From NCBI GenBank assembly GCA_004194705.1, contig SADC01000260.1, positions 143,860 to 207,859 of the forward strand: a stretch of DNA of 64,000 bases. Direction: 5' to 3'. The translations under genes were made by a program, and so were the position numbers. Below the pieces are notes generated by a model. The model had not been told where the DNA came from. It saw only the letters and a list, made by a program, of their open reading frames with translations, and searched no databases. Of this stretch, positions 13,101 through 24,145 are shown piece by piece. This DNA comes from Ditylenchus dipsaci. Taxonomy: Eukaryota > Nematoda > Chromadorea > Rhabditida > Anguinidae. How positions within the stretch are numbered: the stretch's first letter is position 1; each line of letters begins with the position of its first letter.

Positions 13101-14150
13101 GCAAAGTTAAACCAAAAACAGTCTTTTTTTGATATTATTTATTATTTTTTGCATTTTTCACAAAATAAAATTTTTTAGTCGCATAACATTTTTTAAAAAA
13201 GTATTTTTCATCAATAAAATTGCGTGATGTATGCAAAAATATTGGTAGACAGTGGTGGCCGGAGAGAATATCATATGTCCAAAGTTTGCCTGCCGTCTTG
13301 TTAAAAAAAACTCGATTAACCATCGTTGTCTCACTTCGCAACGGCCCAGCCGGATGTTAGGTTAGTTTGACTGTGAGGTGTCTAGCGACCATACTTGTAC
13401 GTTTCGGCAAAAAGGGCGCCGACGCCAGTATTTTCAAAATTCTGGCGCCGGCGCCGCAAGGATAAAATGAGGGCGCCACCGCCGAGCCAAGCAGTTTTGA
13501 AATTTCGGTAACGGGCCCCAGGGTATAATATACAACGCCAGCTCCGGCACCGGTATTTCAATCTACAAAATGTGTTTTTATTAGGGTTGTACAATGGGAA
13601 TATTCCGAGAATATTTCCGGGAATATTCCCGGGAACATTGGGAATATTCCCGGGTTTCCCGTATTTTCCCTATATTGGGAATATTCCCGGAAATATTCCC
13701 AATGTTCCGGGAATATTCCCGAGAATATTCCCGGGTTTTCTACAGGGAATTTCTACGGAATTTCTACAACTCTAGTTTTTATAATCAGAAATATTTTATT
13801 TCATCTCAATCATACTCAATTCGGAAAAAAATTTAACGAACATTTTTTTAAACGAAAATTTTCAAACAAATATTCAATTTATTTAAAAAACAGCGCTTGT
13901 GCAAGTATCGTGATAAAGTCGGCGCCTTTCCGGAAACCTTGGACGCCGGCGCCAGCTGTGAAAAACTACGCTAGGCTTGCTAAAAATCGGCGCCGGCAGT
14001 GGAGGTGCAAGTTTGTTAGTGCGGTGCAAGTATGCTAGCGACTAATACCTAGAATAAACCCCAAGAAAGCTTTTCTGTCGTCTAGAAATTCTCAGCTATT
14101 AGTAAAAGCCGCCTTGAAAATGTATTAACAAATTACCTTGCATTTTTTTC
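10190..14150. other. Gene-free stretch with foldback elements
   Basis: I see no gene. Contents: a 'ggtccccctgtt...aacaacaggggggacc' inverted repeat (about 11400-11690), a small element with ends 'agggttgtgaa' and 'ttcaacaacct' around 'gaatattctcgagaat' (11885-12049), one terminus of the GGCGCTACTTG family at 12895-12935, and a nested element at 13380-14045. Confidence 0.55.
13380..14045. mobile_element. GCGCC-rich element with a nested GGAATATTCC palindrome array
   Basis: Outer ends pair: 'tagcgaccatacttgtac' at 13383 with 'gtgcaagtatgctagcgact' near 14024. Both flanks are rich in ggcgccgg/gcgccgac words, in sharp contrast to the AT-rich surroundings. Between 13590 and 13745 sits a run of overlapping palindromes (gggaatattccc, ccgggaatattcccg), probably a second element inserted into the first. 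Open frames through this run (13572-13836) are repeat artefacts of Ile/Phe/Pro/Gly. Confidence 0.65.
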
Positions 14151-14165
14151 AATAAGTTGGCATAA

Positions 14166-15761
14166 GTGGCAAATGATCTAGGAGTTATAGTGAAAAAGTG
14201 GGATACTGAAGAATATGATGTAATAACCATTTCGGAAAACAACAGTATATTAAAGTTAAAAGATGCTATTTACCATGTGTTTTCAATTCCACCTAATCAA
14301 CAGAAGCTAATGTTTAAAGGTAAAATTCGGTTGGCGCGTTTTATAAATTTTTGTTAATTATGTCTAAACGTTTCTTAAATATTTATTTTATTATTATAAT
14401 AAAACAGCAAAAAAAGTTGCTTTCTGAATAATTTTGCAACATAAAAAAACTTTCAAAAAAATTCTTGAAAATGTAACCAAAAACTTTGATTAGCTTCGGT
14501 CCCTAAGGCCAAGTAAAAAAACTTAGTAACAAAAATTTTTTGAAAAATCAAACTTTTACGTAAGAAAATTTCCGAAAACAATTTTATATCGTTTTTCCAT
14601 GTAAAAATTAATTCATAAATTTAACACTCTGGCTCAGGTGCGTGACCTTCATGGCTCCTTATACGCAGAATTTCCGGCAGAGCACGGTGGTGAAATTTTT
14701 TTGAAAATGTTGGTGTTCGCGGGTCATCTGCCTATCTGAACAACCCAAGTCGAGATTTCTGCTTATGAAACTCCAAAGAGGCAGATTGATTATTGACCAA
14801 CTTTATTTTCAATCGAGCAGAATGCGCAGATCACTGGCTTTCTGATGACGTATCGTTGAAGGCTATATGATAATTAAATGGTCGCTTTTCCTCAAAAAAA
14901 AACTTTTAGTGTCAACTTTTAAAAACGGCATTAATTTTTTTTAATGCACATAAAATGCCATGGGGCTCTGCGTTCAGTCAACAGTATATACCATTTGATA
15001 AAGCATGAAAAACTGCACCAGAATGTGTTTTGAACTAAAATATGGACATCCTTCTGGAGATTTTTGCAAAACTCTTGAAAAATATACCAAGGGAGATTTT
15101 GACGTGAAACTTTCATTTTAATAAGACTTTTAACATCGGAGTCGTGTTAAAAATGATTGATTTGCTCATTAAAATGCTTTTAAACCTGAAATCCTTCTTA
15201 AATTTTTTGCAAGACTCTCAAATAATATTCAAATCATGCGGCGTGTGCCTTATTTTTCGAACCTCTTAAAATCTGAAAATAGTGATTAAAAATGGCTCTA
15301 ACTTTGAAATCTTAGTCAAAAAATGAATGAGTGCTGCCTTAGACAATATTAGAGAAAATACAGTACCTTATACCGTATTTACTGCATTAATCGACCCTGT
15401 CTAATGAACAGCCCCTCGGAATATTAATAAAAAAAATTAATTCTCAATACTTTTTAGGAAAAATTTTGAAAAATGGGTCAGTAAGCCAACTTAAGACTTT
15501 ACTAACAATGGAAACTCCAGTTGTTGTGCATAAATATGTCTCAATAAAAGTTAAGTTTGATGTGATGACATTTCCGATTTTTGTCGCCCCTACTATAGAC
15601 CAACTTCAAGACCTGAAGGAGGAAATAAATAAACATACTGATGCTCCTATAACCAGACAAATTTTGCAATTTAACAGAATCAAATTGGACGGCAACATAA
15701 GCTGTCAGACTATGGAATTGGCAAAGATGCTGAAATCCAACTGACTTTGTCAAAAAATTAA
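14166..15761 (+). CDS. Protein with two tandem ubiquitin-like domains, two exons
   Basis: Exon 1 (14166-14319) ends AAA-G at a GTAAAA donor. Exon 2 starts at 15458 after TTTTTAG, and the codon is completed in phase. Domain 1 has the ubiquitin-fold pattern ILKLKDAIYHVFSIPPNQQK then LMFKGKILKNGS, with the intron placed inside the 'F-G-K' turn. Domain 2 runs SIKVKFDV...LQDLKEEI...ITRQILQFNRIKLDGN, then LSDYGIGKDAEIQLTLSKN and TAA at 15759. The last part is reached only by adding one base at about 15704 (in 'ggcaacataag'); read as is, the frame ends early at 15744. No C-terminal Gly-Gly is present, so it is not a conjugated modifier. It is more likely an adaptor of the proteasome or ubiquitin system. 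The start codon is the first ATG of the open stretch; an upstream exon cannot be excluded. Confidence 0.75.
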
Positions 15762-16011
15762 AAAAAGCTTTGAAATGCTAGAAACTAAATAACAAGGTAA
15801 GCCATGTTGGTGTCGTTGCGGTCTGGCAAAACTTTTTTCCGGGTCGATAATAATATTATTTGACATAAATATCCAAATTGCTCATGGACTAGATTTTTAA
15901 CGTAAGTTGAGCTCAATGAATATATGATAAAATGGGCTCGGGGAGACTCTGTCTTCCCTAGCCGAAGGATAGCTTGCTAGTGAGTTGGTGGGTTGGTGTG
16001 AGATTCTGTGG

Positions 16012-16437
16012 TTTGAACTAGGTTTGTGAAAATGCTTGAGCAGATTGATTTCGAGCATATGCTAGAGAATATTCTCGAGCATTTGTCTTTTTTTTCGAGC
16101 TCATGCTCATTAATATTCTAACCGTCAACTGTGGCCGTACAGTTAAAAGACTATACTTGTTGATGAAAGTGAAAATTTGGCGCGGGACACTTCTCTTTTG
16201 TCACTCACTCTTCTCTTTGGAGTTACTTCGAGCGCTCAGAAGAGTACAGTGAGAGACGAAAGAGAAGTGTCCCGCGCGCATCGAGTTTTGTCAAATTCTC
16301 ATTTGCATCAACAAGTATGGTCCTTCAACTGTACAGTTCAACTAGTTTTTTTTTCAAATGTGGACTGCAGACCAGCATGTGCTCGAGAATCACCAATCTG
16401 CTCAAGCATATGCTCCTTTCACAACCTAGTTTGAACA
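16012..16437. mobile_element. Foldback element with nested inverted repeats
   Basis: Ends 'gtttgaactaggtttgtgaa' and its near complement 'ttcacaacctagtttgaac' pair over about 40 bases (also 'gcttgagcagattg'). An inner pair, 'atacttgttgatg' (16153) with 'catcaacaagtat' (16306), and an innermost pair, 'gcgggacacttctctttt' with 'aaagagaagtgtcccgcgc', follow. The element has no gene. Confidence 0.75.
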
Positions 16438-17159
16438 ACCGCCCCTCCTCGCCCCCTCTCTTTTTTATTGTTGACATTTTTCTGTTGTTGTCTTTTTCAA
16501 ATTTTTTGTCTTTTCAATGTGTATTTCAGCATCAAACTATTTAGCATCAAGCTATATACAGTCAAACCTCGACTGTATTTTTATCGACTGTATTATTATC
16601 TTATCTTAATATTGACACCACTAACCACTGCGCATACAGAAACATAGTTTAGGCCATCATCGCCGAGTATGGTATGTTCATCGTCAACCCTGAAACAAAT
16701 TCTTTTTTAATGTATTCCCATAAGAGATTTGGATATTTATGTCTTTTTAAATGTTCCCTCGTTCTGTAAAGAAGTGTTTCCTAAATCGCGATGACACCGA
16801 CGGGTTCCCTCGTAAGTAAATTGTTATTTTTTCAATACTTGTAGCTTTTTCTCGCAAACATTAAAGCATATGTACTTTTTTGAAATAAATATTTTTCTGC
16901 GATCTTTGACTTTGCTGAACGCACTCTAGCATACTTTGAAAGCACTGATACATATTTTTTATATAGATTATTATATTTCTCTATTAAAATAAGAACTCTG
17001 GTGAAAAAAAAGCTTTCCATAAACAGAGCAGGGTATAACTACCGTATTTTCTCCAATAAAAACGCGTGCACTTTTATTTTTTATCTATTTTTTCCTTGGA
17101 ATAAAAGAGGGCCAGTAATTACGCAAAAATTTTTTTTTTGAAAAAGTTTGAAAATCGGT

Positions 17160-17590
17160 AACCAATATAGAATAAGGCCAAACTATCAGCCACCATCTTG
17201 ACTTCGGCATCCATATCAGCCCTCTTCTTGAACAGTCCTTTTTTCTCGCGTCCAACATCGGTTTTATGCCCTCTATCAGCTTCACTCGGGCTCAAGTCCA
17301 ATCACAACTTTTATCTCGGGCACCACCGTAACGAATTCGCCTTAAGTCATTACTCGGATCCGACTAGGAACCCAGAGCCACATGCCCGTAACGGTACCTG
17401 GTCCCTTACTCAAACTTTCAAAAAGCTCACTGACTCACTATCTGGCTTCGAGCATGATCTTTAAATCGTCCAGAGCGCCGCCAGTTTCGAGTCCACCTTG
17501 AGCAAGCTATTCGCTTCCAGTTCCGAAATTGCGCAGAGCATTTCTCGAGCAGCTAGACTCTTTTCTTTCAGGTTCTGGAATCAAAGCTAA
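17160..17590 (-). pseudogene. Possible decayed coding fragment (charged, coiled-coil-like)
   Basis: The base composition is noticeably less AT-rich than the flanks. The minus strand shows open pieces in several frames, such as NLKEKSLAAREMLCAISELE followed by ANSLLKVDSKLAALW, then DDLKIMLEAR and KKRADMDAEVKMVADSLAL. These look like charged helical protein interrupted by stops. I do not recognise the family and cannot exclude chance. Confidence 0.3.
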
Positions 17591-17599
17591 ATGATTTCT

Positions 17600-19180
17600 A
17601 GATTAACGGGTCGGTTTATATTCGTACAAGACAAATCGTCTTTCAAACGGGTCTTTATCATTCTTTTCTTTTAAAAGGGCTGATGCCAAAAACCGCCTCC
17701 TTACAAATTTCTCTTGACTCGTTAGGTCGAAGAATGTGGTCGTGAGTTTGGTTCCAACACGAGGTATAACCTTTTTTACAAATAATAAAAAAATCGAAAT
17801 AATTCATTTTTAAATACGACTGGTCCCCTTTTTGCCTATTTCATCTTTTTCCTTTGTTTTACGTTGAAGCACTGTCGAATGCCATTTTCATGCAAATTTC
17901 AGAACTAAGTCATAACAATTTAAAAAAATAACAAATCTGACAAAAAGAAGGTTACATTGCGAATACAATATTTTTAGGTTGGTCAGGTTGAAAAAAATAA
18001 AAAAAAAAATCGTAAGAGCTAGCACATAAAAATAGTCTTCGCACATAAAGAAAAGATAACAAATAGGTGATTTATCGAATGAACATGTTTAAAAAATCTA
18101 GATATCGAATCAACAACAAAAAAAGAATACATGAAAATGTCTTTAAAAAGGAGCAAACACTCCTTGAAATGGATCATTTGAAAAGTGTTGTATTTTGTTA
18201 AACTTTTTTTTGGAGACTTAATTTTTTATTATAGTTGTTCTTTTGTATATTACTTAAATTTTTTCGAAATTTTTCAAGTTTTGTAAATTGAACATTTTTT
18301 CGATTATTTTTTCTCAAATTTCAAATCTAATATTTTAATAAATTCAGATGAAGGTCTGATTCAATACTTTAACAAGAAAGTTTTTTGAGACTTCTTGTAG
18401 AAAATAAAAGGTTTAAAAAATGGTACTTATTTCGTCCGTCTTTCCATTTTGGTCGAATTTTTTTGGGACATGATCCCACAAAAGCACAGGGTGAGGGGTG
18501 GGGTTAAGCCTTGGTTGGCCCATTTACTACTGACGATGAAGGCAAAAAAAATTACAAACATATTTAGATTCGTATTTTTCATATAAGCAATAACGCTTCA
18601 AATAATAAGATAATGCAGGCAGAGAAAATTGAACCATTTGAGCTAGAGTGTTAGAATTATTGATTTAAATACTCTTCGAACTCGAAATGGTCTCTTTTTT
18701 TGCCAAAATATGAAATTCCTTTTTATTGGTAACTAGTGCTTGGCGGCCCTACGGGCCGCTCTCGTCTCTGCTGGTGCTTTCAAAAGCAAAAAAAAATTAA
18801 TTAAAATATTTAACTTTGCAAACCTTTTATTCTTATTATTTCTAAGCACTAAAAATACGATTTTGTGTCATTCAAAAAATTTCAATAGTTTAATCAAATC
18901 AGAAAAAATACACATTTATTTGATGGAAACACATACACACACAAAGAAGTGTAGGTTTCTTCATCAGATAATCTCTTCATTTCTTAAGCACATCATCCAA
19001 GTCTGCCAATACCGACGTTTCATAATGCTCTTTCAATCCACGCAGCCAACTCATAAGTGAACACCCGAAAATAAATTGCGTATCACGAATCGAAATATAC
19101 ACCAGATTTTAAAACCACCTTGAAATCACTCCGAAAGTCCCTTGTCAAGCTTCGTAGACCACCACGACGGTTAAGCAGAT
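17600..19180. other. Gene-free stretch
   Basis: AT-rich sequence with long A and T runs. The phrase 'catgaaaatgtctttaaaaaggagcaaacactcc...gatcatttgaaaagtg' at 18130-18193 resembles 12575-12640, so an old repeat is shared. The open frame at 18740-19060 has no recognisable content. Confidence 0.4.
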
Positions 19181-19189
19181 TGATTCTTC

Positions 19190-20720
19190 AATCACTTTAC
19201 TTGAGACATCCCAAAGCAGAAGAGCGAGAGAGCTAAAACTAACACAATTCATAACCGAAGAAAAAGATTGAAACACTCAAACTAACGTATATGTTCACCA
19301 CGCGTGTTTAGCATCTCGATTTTCGATCCCTTCATTTTAGACCTCCTCGAACCAAAACAGACTAAACGAAAACAATAATGATTAAAGCGTGAGAAAAATC
19401 TAACACTCCGAGAAACATAGATGACCACTACTTGGGCTGAACAGCTCATTTTTTCATTCGTCTCGCTTCAGACTTCATCACGTAACAAAGAGAGACTGAA
19501 CAAAAATACCTTATCATTAAAGCATGAGAGAATTTTACATTCACAGCATCACACACATGACCACCACTCGAGTTGAACAGACTTCTTCGTGCATTTTTAA
19601 CTTCATGAAAGCAATAGAGACTGAACTAAAATATTTTTTGATTCAAGCATGAGAGTTTCTCACCCTCACAGCATCATAGATGACCACCGCTTAAGTTGAA
19701 CAGCATGGTTGAACAGATTCATACCAAAACATAGAAGGATATAACAGTCACAGTACCTTGAAAGACCACCTCTCGGGTTTAGCATCTTGATCAATCGACA
19801 CCTCTTCTGAGACATCACGAAGAAGAAGAAGAAGAAGAAGAAGAAGAAGAAGAAGAAGAAGAAGAGAAGAAGAAGAAGAAGAATCACAGTACTTTGAAGG
19901 GCCACCTTTCGGGTTCAGCATCTTGATTAATCGACACCTCTTCTGAGACATCACGAAGAAGAAAGAATCTAAATTGATGAGATTTATAATGAAACATAGA
20001 GGATATAACAGTTACAGTAACTTGAAGGACCATCTCTCGGGTTCAGCATCTTGATTAATCGACACCTCTTCTGAGACATCAGGAAGAAGAAAGAATCTGA
20101 ATTGATGAATTTTATACTGAAACATAGAGGATATAACAGTTACAGTACCTTGAAGGACCACCTCTCGGATTCAGCATCTTGATTAATCGACACCTCTTCT
20201 AAGACATCAGGAAGAAGAAAGAATCTGAACTGATGAATTTTATACTGAAACATAGTGGATATAACAGTCACAGTACCTTGAAAGACCACCACTCGAGTTC
20301 AGCATCTTGATTAGTCGACACCTCTTCTGAGACATCACGAAGAAGAAAGAATCTGAATTGATGAGATTTATACTGAAACATAGAGGATATAACAGTTACA
20401 GTAACTTGAAGGACCATCTCTCGGGTTCAGCATCTTGATTGATCGACACCTTTTCTGAGACATCACGAAGAAGAATGAATATGAACTGATGAATTTTATA
20501 CTGAAACATAGAGGATATAACAGTCACAGTACCTTGATAGACCACCACTTCGATTCAGGATCTTGATTTTTCGACAGTTATTCTGAGACATCACGAAGAA
20601 GAATGAATCTGAACTGATGAGATTTTTACTGAAACATAGAGGATATAACAGTCACAGTACCTTGAAGGACCACCACTCGGGTTCAGCACCTGATTTATCG
20701 AGACTCCTTTCGAGACACCA
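19190..20720. repeat. Tandem array of about 128-base units with an embedded GAA tract
   Basis: The phrase 'cagtaccttgaa.gaccacc' recurs at about 19754, 19888, 20020, 20147, 20275, 20402, 20531 and 20658, a spacing near 128 bases. Each unit continues 'gggttcagcatcttgatt' and 'gacacctcttctgagacatc' and ends in an 'acgaagaagaaagaatctgaa' segment. In the unit at 19818-19882 that segment has expanded into about twenty GAA triplets. From about 19190 to 19700 the same motif appears in more diverged form. The open frames across the GAA tract on the minus strand (poly-Phe, poly-Leu, poly-Ser) are not genes. Confidence 0.8.
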
Positions 20721-20729
20721 GGACGAAGA

Positions 20730-21939
20730 GTTAAACTAAACAAAATAATATAACTGAAGAATCAGAGAGTCAACCACTGACTTTTAAGAACCAAAAGATA
20801 ATGAGACTCTCGAAAACTGAGTCTCTGAAGAATGTCTTTCCGTTTCTTCTCGATACCAACTTTCAAACGACAATTTTGAGACATTTTTCAAATCGTGCGC
20901 ACAGAACACGGACCGACAACTCTCTTTTAGTATATAGGATTTTGCCTAATTTTTGATACTTTCCAGTAATTTTTTTATTTATTATTCATATTATTTATTT
21001 ATTTATTATTTTTTATTTTTTTAAGCCATCTTGTAGCTCCGGGTCTCAGCTTTTCAAGTGATCTTTTACCTGACTAAGTGACGTGGGTGGTATTACCGAG
21101 TAGCGTCAAATTCGCTTTATGTAAAGACCTTTTTCTCCAATTTTCTGAAATCTCACTAAGTCAGTAAATGGCTTGTTAGAAAGCTGAGATGCAGAGCTTC
21201 TAACAAATAAAAATAATTCCAAAACATTATCGACAAAATCTATGCGGTCCCGCGCGCATTTAAACCTTTGAAATTGCCATGATAATCAAGAGACAGGGTC
21301 CTTTAAGGGGTGAATACAAGACAGACCTTTTATCGGCGAAACCATAATACAAGACAATGAGATTCTGAAGTGATCTCTTGCGCTGCTTCCTGACTTCTTT
21401 ATTGTCGATTGAAAGGTGAATGTTTATAAAAAAAGCTAAAAATTTAATTAAATAGATATACCTGGTTCAACAAAGCGAAAATCGCTTGACGTTCCATAGA
21501 TATCTCTAGCCTTAATTTTTCATTAGGTACTTTTTAAAGTAGGTCTTGAAAATTCGTCTTTGCTTATCCAAAAAGTGAAAAAGTAAATAGTTAAATGAAT
21601 TTGACTGCCAAGCGTATTATTATTAACCTGAAATTTGAAACAATAAAATAAAGATTTTTGACCCTACTTGGATAAACCCCCCCCCCCCCAAATCAACTTT
21701 TTTTAAAAGTGTTTCCAAACACCTTATATCGACCTAAAATGGCCTCAGAAGTTCAAAAAGACATTATTTTTAACTTCTGGTCAATAAAAAATCGAGTTTT
21801 GGGCACTTTTAAATTTTGACTTTTCACCTGTTTTACCATGTTCTGGGGTCGTATTCAAGTCGGTTAGTGAAAATATGATTATGTACACTCGTTCAAAACT
21901 CTATTGACGCAGAAGAAGCTGCTCTTTCCAACGAGTAAC
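20730..21939. other. Intergenic flank of the palindrome
   Basis: No gene seen. It holds a T-rich tract (20960-21030) and, at 21663-21900, a truncated piece of the GGCGCTACTTG family beginning 'ctacttggataaacccc' and including 'caaacaccttatatcgacc' and 'gacttttcacctgttttacc'. This piece lies just outside the left palindrome arm. Confidence 0.6.
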
Positions 21940-22099
21940 AAAAAATAGTGCAGTGAAAAACTTGAAAAAAACTTGCCTTGGTCTAAGAATTGTTAAGCTT
22001 CTTAATTCTAAGAGCTAACAGCTTCCAAGCTGAGTGAGTGATAAACAATTAGCTTTTAGAATATTTTATTTTTATTTTGATAAAATCTATTTGTTTTAG

Positions 22100-22599
22100 A
22101 ATTCCTGTGCACTTAGCTGATTTATTAGGATCAGGAAGTTCAGAGTTGAGTGGCGCTCCCACATGGCTGATCGTTTTGCTGGCTGTCGTAGCTGCGGGAC
22201 TGATACTAGTAATTGTCATAATTGTGTGTATGAGGTGGCAGCTCTTGTGTTTTGACCGTGAGTTTTCAATAATAAATATATTTTGAATTTCAGAATATTA
22301 AAATCAATTCAAAATATTTCAGAAATCAAAGATACCCAAGCGCAATATTCCAGCGATAAGCTAAAGTCAGGGTTAGTTAACTTACAAAAATTTAAAAAAT
22401 CTATATTTTGCAAAAACCTTCTGAGTCATCTTTATCCGTTACTAATTTATTTGTTTTCAGTGTGCATGACTCTATGACTTACACCGACGATGTTAATAGA
22501 GGCATTTATGGCTCAAGCCCCAACGGAGGAATGGCAGGAGAGGTGAGGTCAAATATGAGCTCTTCCGAAGTTTATATGAGTAGAGAAGCCGTCGTATAA
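22100..22599 (+). pseudogene. Inverted partial copy of the Ig-receptor gene (last three exons)
   Basis: Contains exons 22100-22257 (juxtamembrane stretch, transmembrane helix WLIVLLAVVAAGLILVIVII, then CMRWQLLCF), 22323-22371, and 22461-22599 ending SSEVYMSREAVV and TAA. Donors and acceptors are intact and phases agree (2, 1, 2). The upstream extracellular exons are absent: similarity to the full gene ends at 21940, inside the preceding intron. With no promoter or signal-peptide exon it is probably not expressed as a receptor. This copy keeps GCTCCC in the transmembrane exon, where the copy in the full gene has GCTCC and loses frame. Confidence 0.85.
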
Positions 22600-23259
22600 G
22601 CTGTTTTTGAGTGCCCTAACTTGTGTACACCCCACTAATTGTGTTTGTCCACCCCAACTTAATTTTTGATAATCATAATGTGGTATTGGTTGTTGTTTGT
22701 AGTGATTAACATTGGTTATTTTCTATTTGTTTGTTGTGGTTGCCTTGAGGGTGTGCAGTTATTTTGAAGATGTAGTGCTTCTTCTTCTTCTACTCCTTCA
22801 CCTCAACTTTGTGCCAGCGCAAAAAGAGAGCTTTCATCTAGCTTAGTTGAGGTGAGCACAGCAAGCCTTTTTGAGTGTGGTTTTGTCTAAAATTTTATGG
22901 GAGTTAGTGTTAGCTTAAAAGTAGCTTAAATGGGCTTGAAAATTAAAGAAACATTGAAAAACTATGGACTCGTAGCCATACGCGGCAATCAAGCCTATTT
23001 GAACCAATGTCAAAAGCTGTCTGCCTTATTGAAAAAAAACATATGAACAACTTTTAACTATGTTATAGCAGACACTGTTGCCAAAAATTTTTATAGTCAA
23101 CAAGTTTTACATATTTAACATATTTTCACAATTAAAAAGTTTCATTAGTGAGTATTAGCCATGATGTACTTAAAAATTGATTCAAGATGACTATGACATA
23201 GTCAACAATAACAATATAGGTTAACTGTAATATAGCTCACATTACGATAAAAAGTAAAC

Positions 23260-23333
23260 TACAGTCGAACCTCGATAAGCCGACACCCCAAGGGACTGAA
23301 CTCAGGATGTCGGCTTATCGAGGTTCGACTGTA
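23260..23333. mobile_element. Short pogo-like MITE (left arm copy)
   Basis: A 74-base hairpin: 'tacagtcgaacctcgataag' + 'ccgaca' and the complement 'tgtcgg' + 'cttatcgaggttcgactgta', with about 20 unpaired bases between. The TA dinucleotide at each outer end is the expected pogo/Tc1 target. The mirror copy is at 31393-31465. Confidence 0.85.
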
Positions 23334-24109
23334 TACTATAGTTAAAAAGCAAGATTTTAATTTATGTTGTTTTTTCCAGCTATACTGAAATAAGTACAAA
23401 CATTTTCAGAAAACATATTCACTAAAAATTCACGCGAAATAGTAATTTTTGACACAGTTCTTTTTTTTGACGACCATTTCTAGAGTTCTTAGAAAAAAAC
23501 CATTCATGCACAGTGAAAAATAAATTCGAAAACTAAACGTTCTTGATTTATTATATGCGCTATTGTTTTTTCTGAAATCTTGAAAAAATGAAAAGCATGA
23601 CTGAATAGCTGGTCGTCTCTACGGTGTGTTCGGTAATTATTGTTGGTGATCAACCAGGTATATAGGTCATGCTTTTTTTCTATTATTTGGCGAAATCAGA
23701 TAGTTTCCTTAAAAGAAGAACTTTTAGTGTATCAATTATTTTCAAAAAAACGGTGTCGGAAATTAGCCTTGTAGCATAAGCTCCATAGTTTGCCTAAAAA
23801 TAATTATGATTTGGAATTGAGGGTTATTTTTTAAGTTCAAAACTTAACTTTTTGGCACAAAAAGCAAAGTTTTAACTTTTTACCTAAATATTGAAAATTT
23901 TGTAAAATTTTCAACTTATTTTTCTGCCAATCAGGATTTTTTAGAATTTCTGGAATTTTTCAGTTTTAAGGTATTAACCGAAAAATATGTTTTTTTCATT
24001 GTATTGTTTTCTGTATTGTTTCTGGTACGGTAATATGTCAACTAAGAACTTAAAATTTCTTAAAGCTTTCTCAATTTGAAACAAATATTTTAACAGTAAT
24101 ATTTTTCAG

Positions 24110-24145
24110 AACCCTTACGATGCAGCCGTACATGCCGCATTTTAG
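24110..24145 (+). other. Candidate alternative terminal exon (left arm copy)
   Basis: After a strong acceptor 'atatttttcag', the sequence reads NPYDAAVHAAF and TAG. It fits in phase with a GTGAGG donor at 22543 inside the preceding terminal exon (after MAGE). The receptor would then have two possible cytoplasmic C-termini. See the mirror copy at 30583-30617. Confidence 0.4.

Noticed and set aside
13572..13836. Two overlapping frames of Ile/Phe/Pro/Gly repeats
   Set aside because: They come from the GGAATATTCC palindrome run and have no gene-like composition.
19666..19954. Open frames with long Phe, Leu or Ser runs
   Set aside because: They are translations of the GAA/TTC tract within the tandem array.
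19190..20720. CRISPR-like array
   Set aside because: Units of 128 bases without short constant repeats and unique spacers, in a clearly eukaryotic setting with introns; it is a minisatellite.
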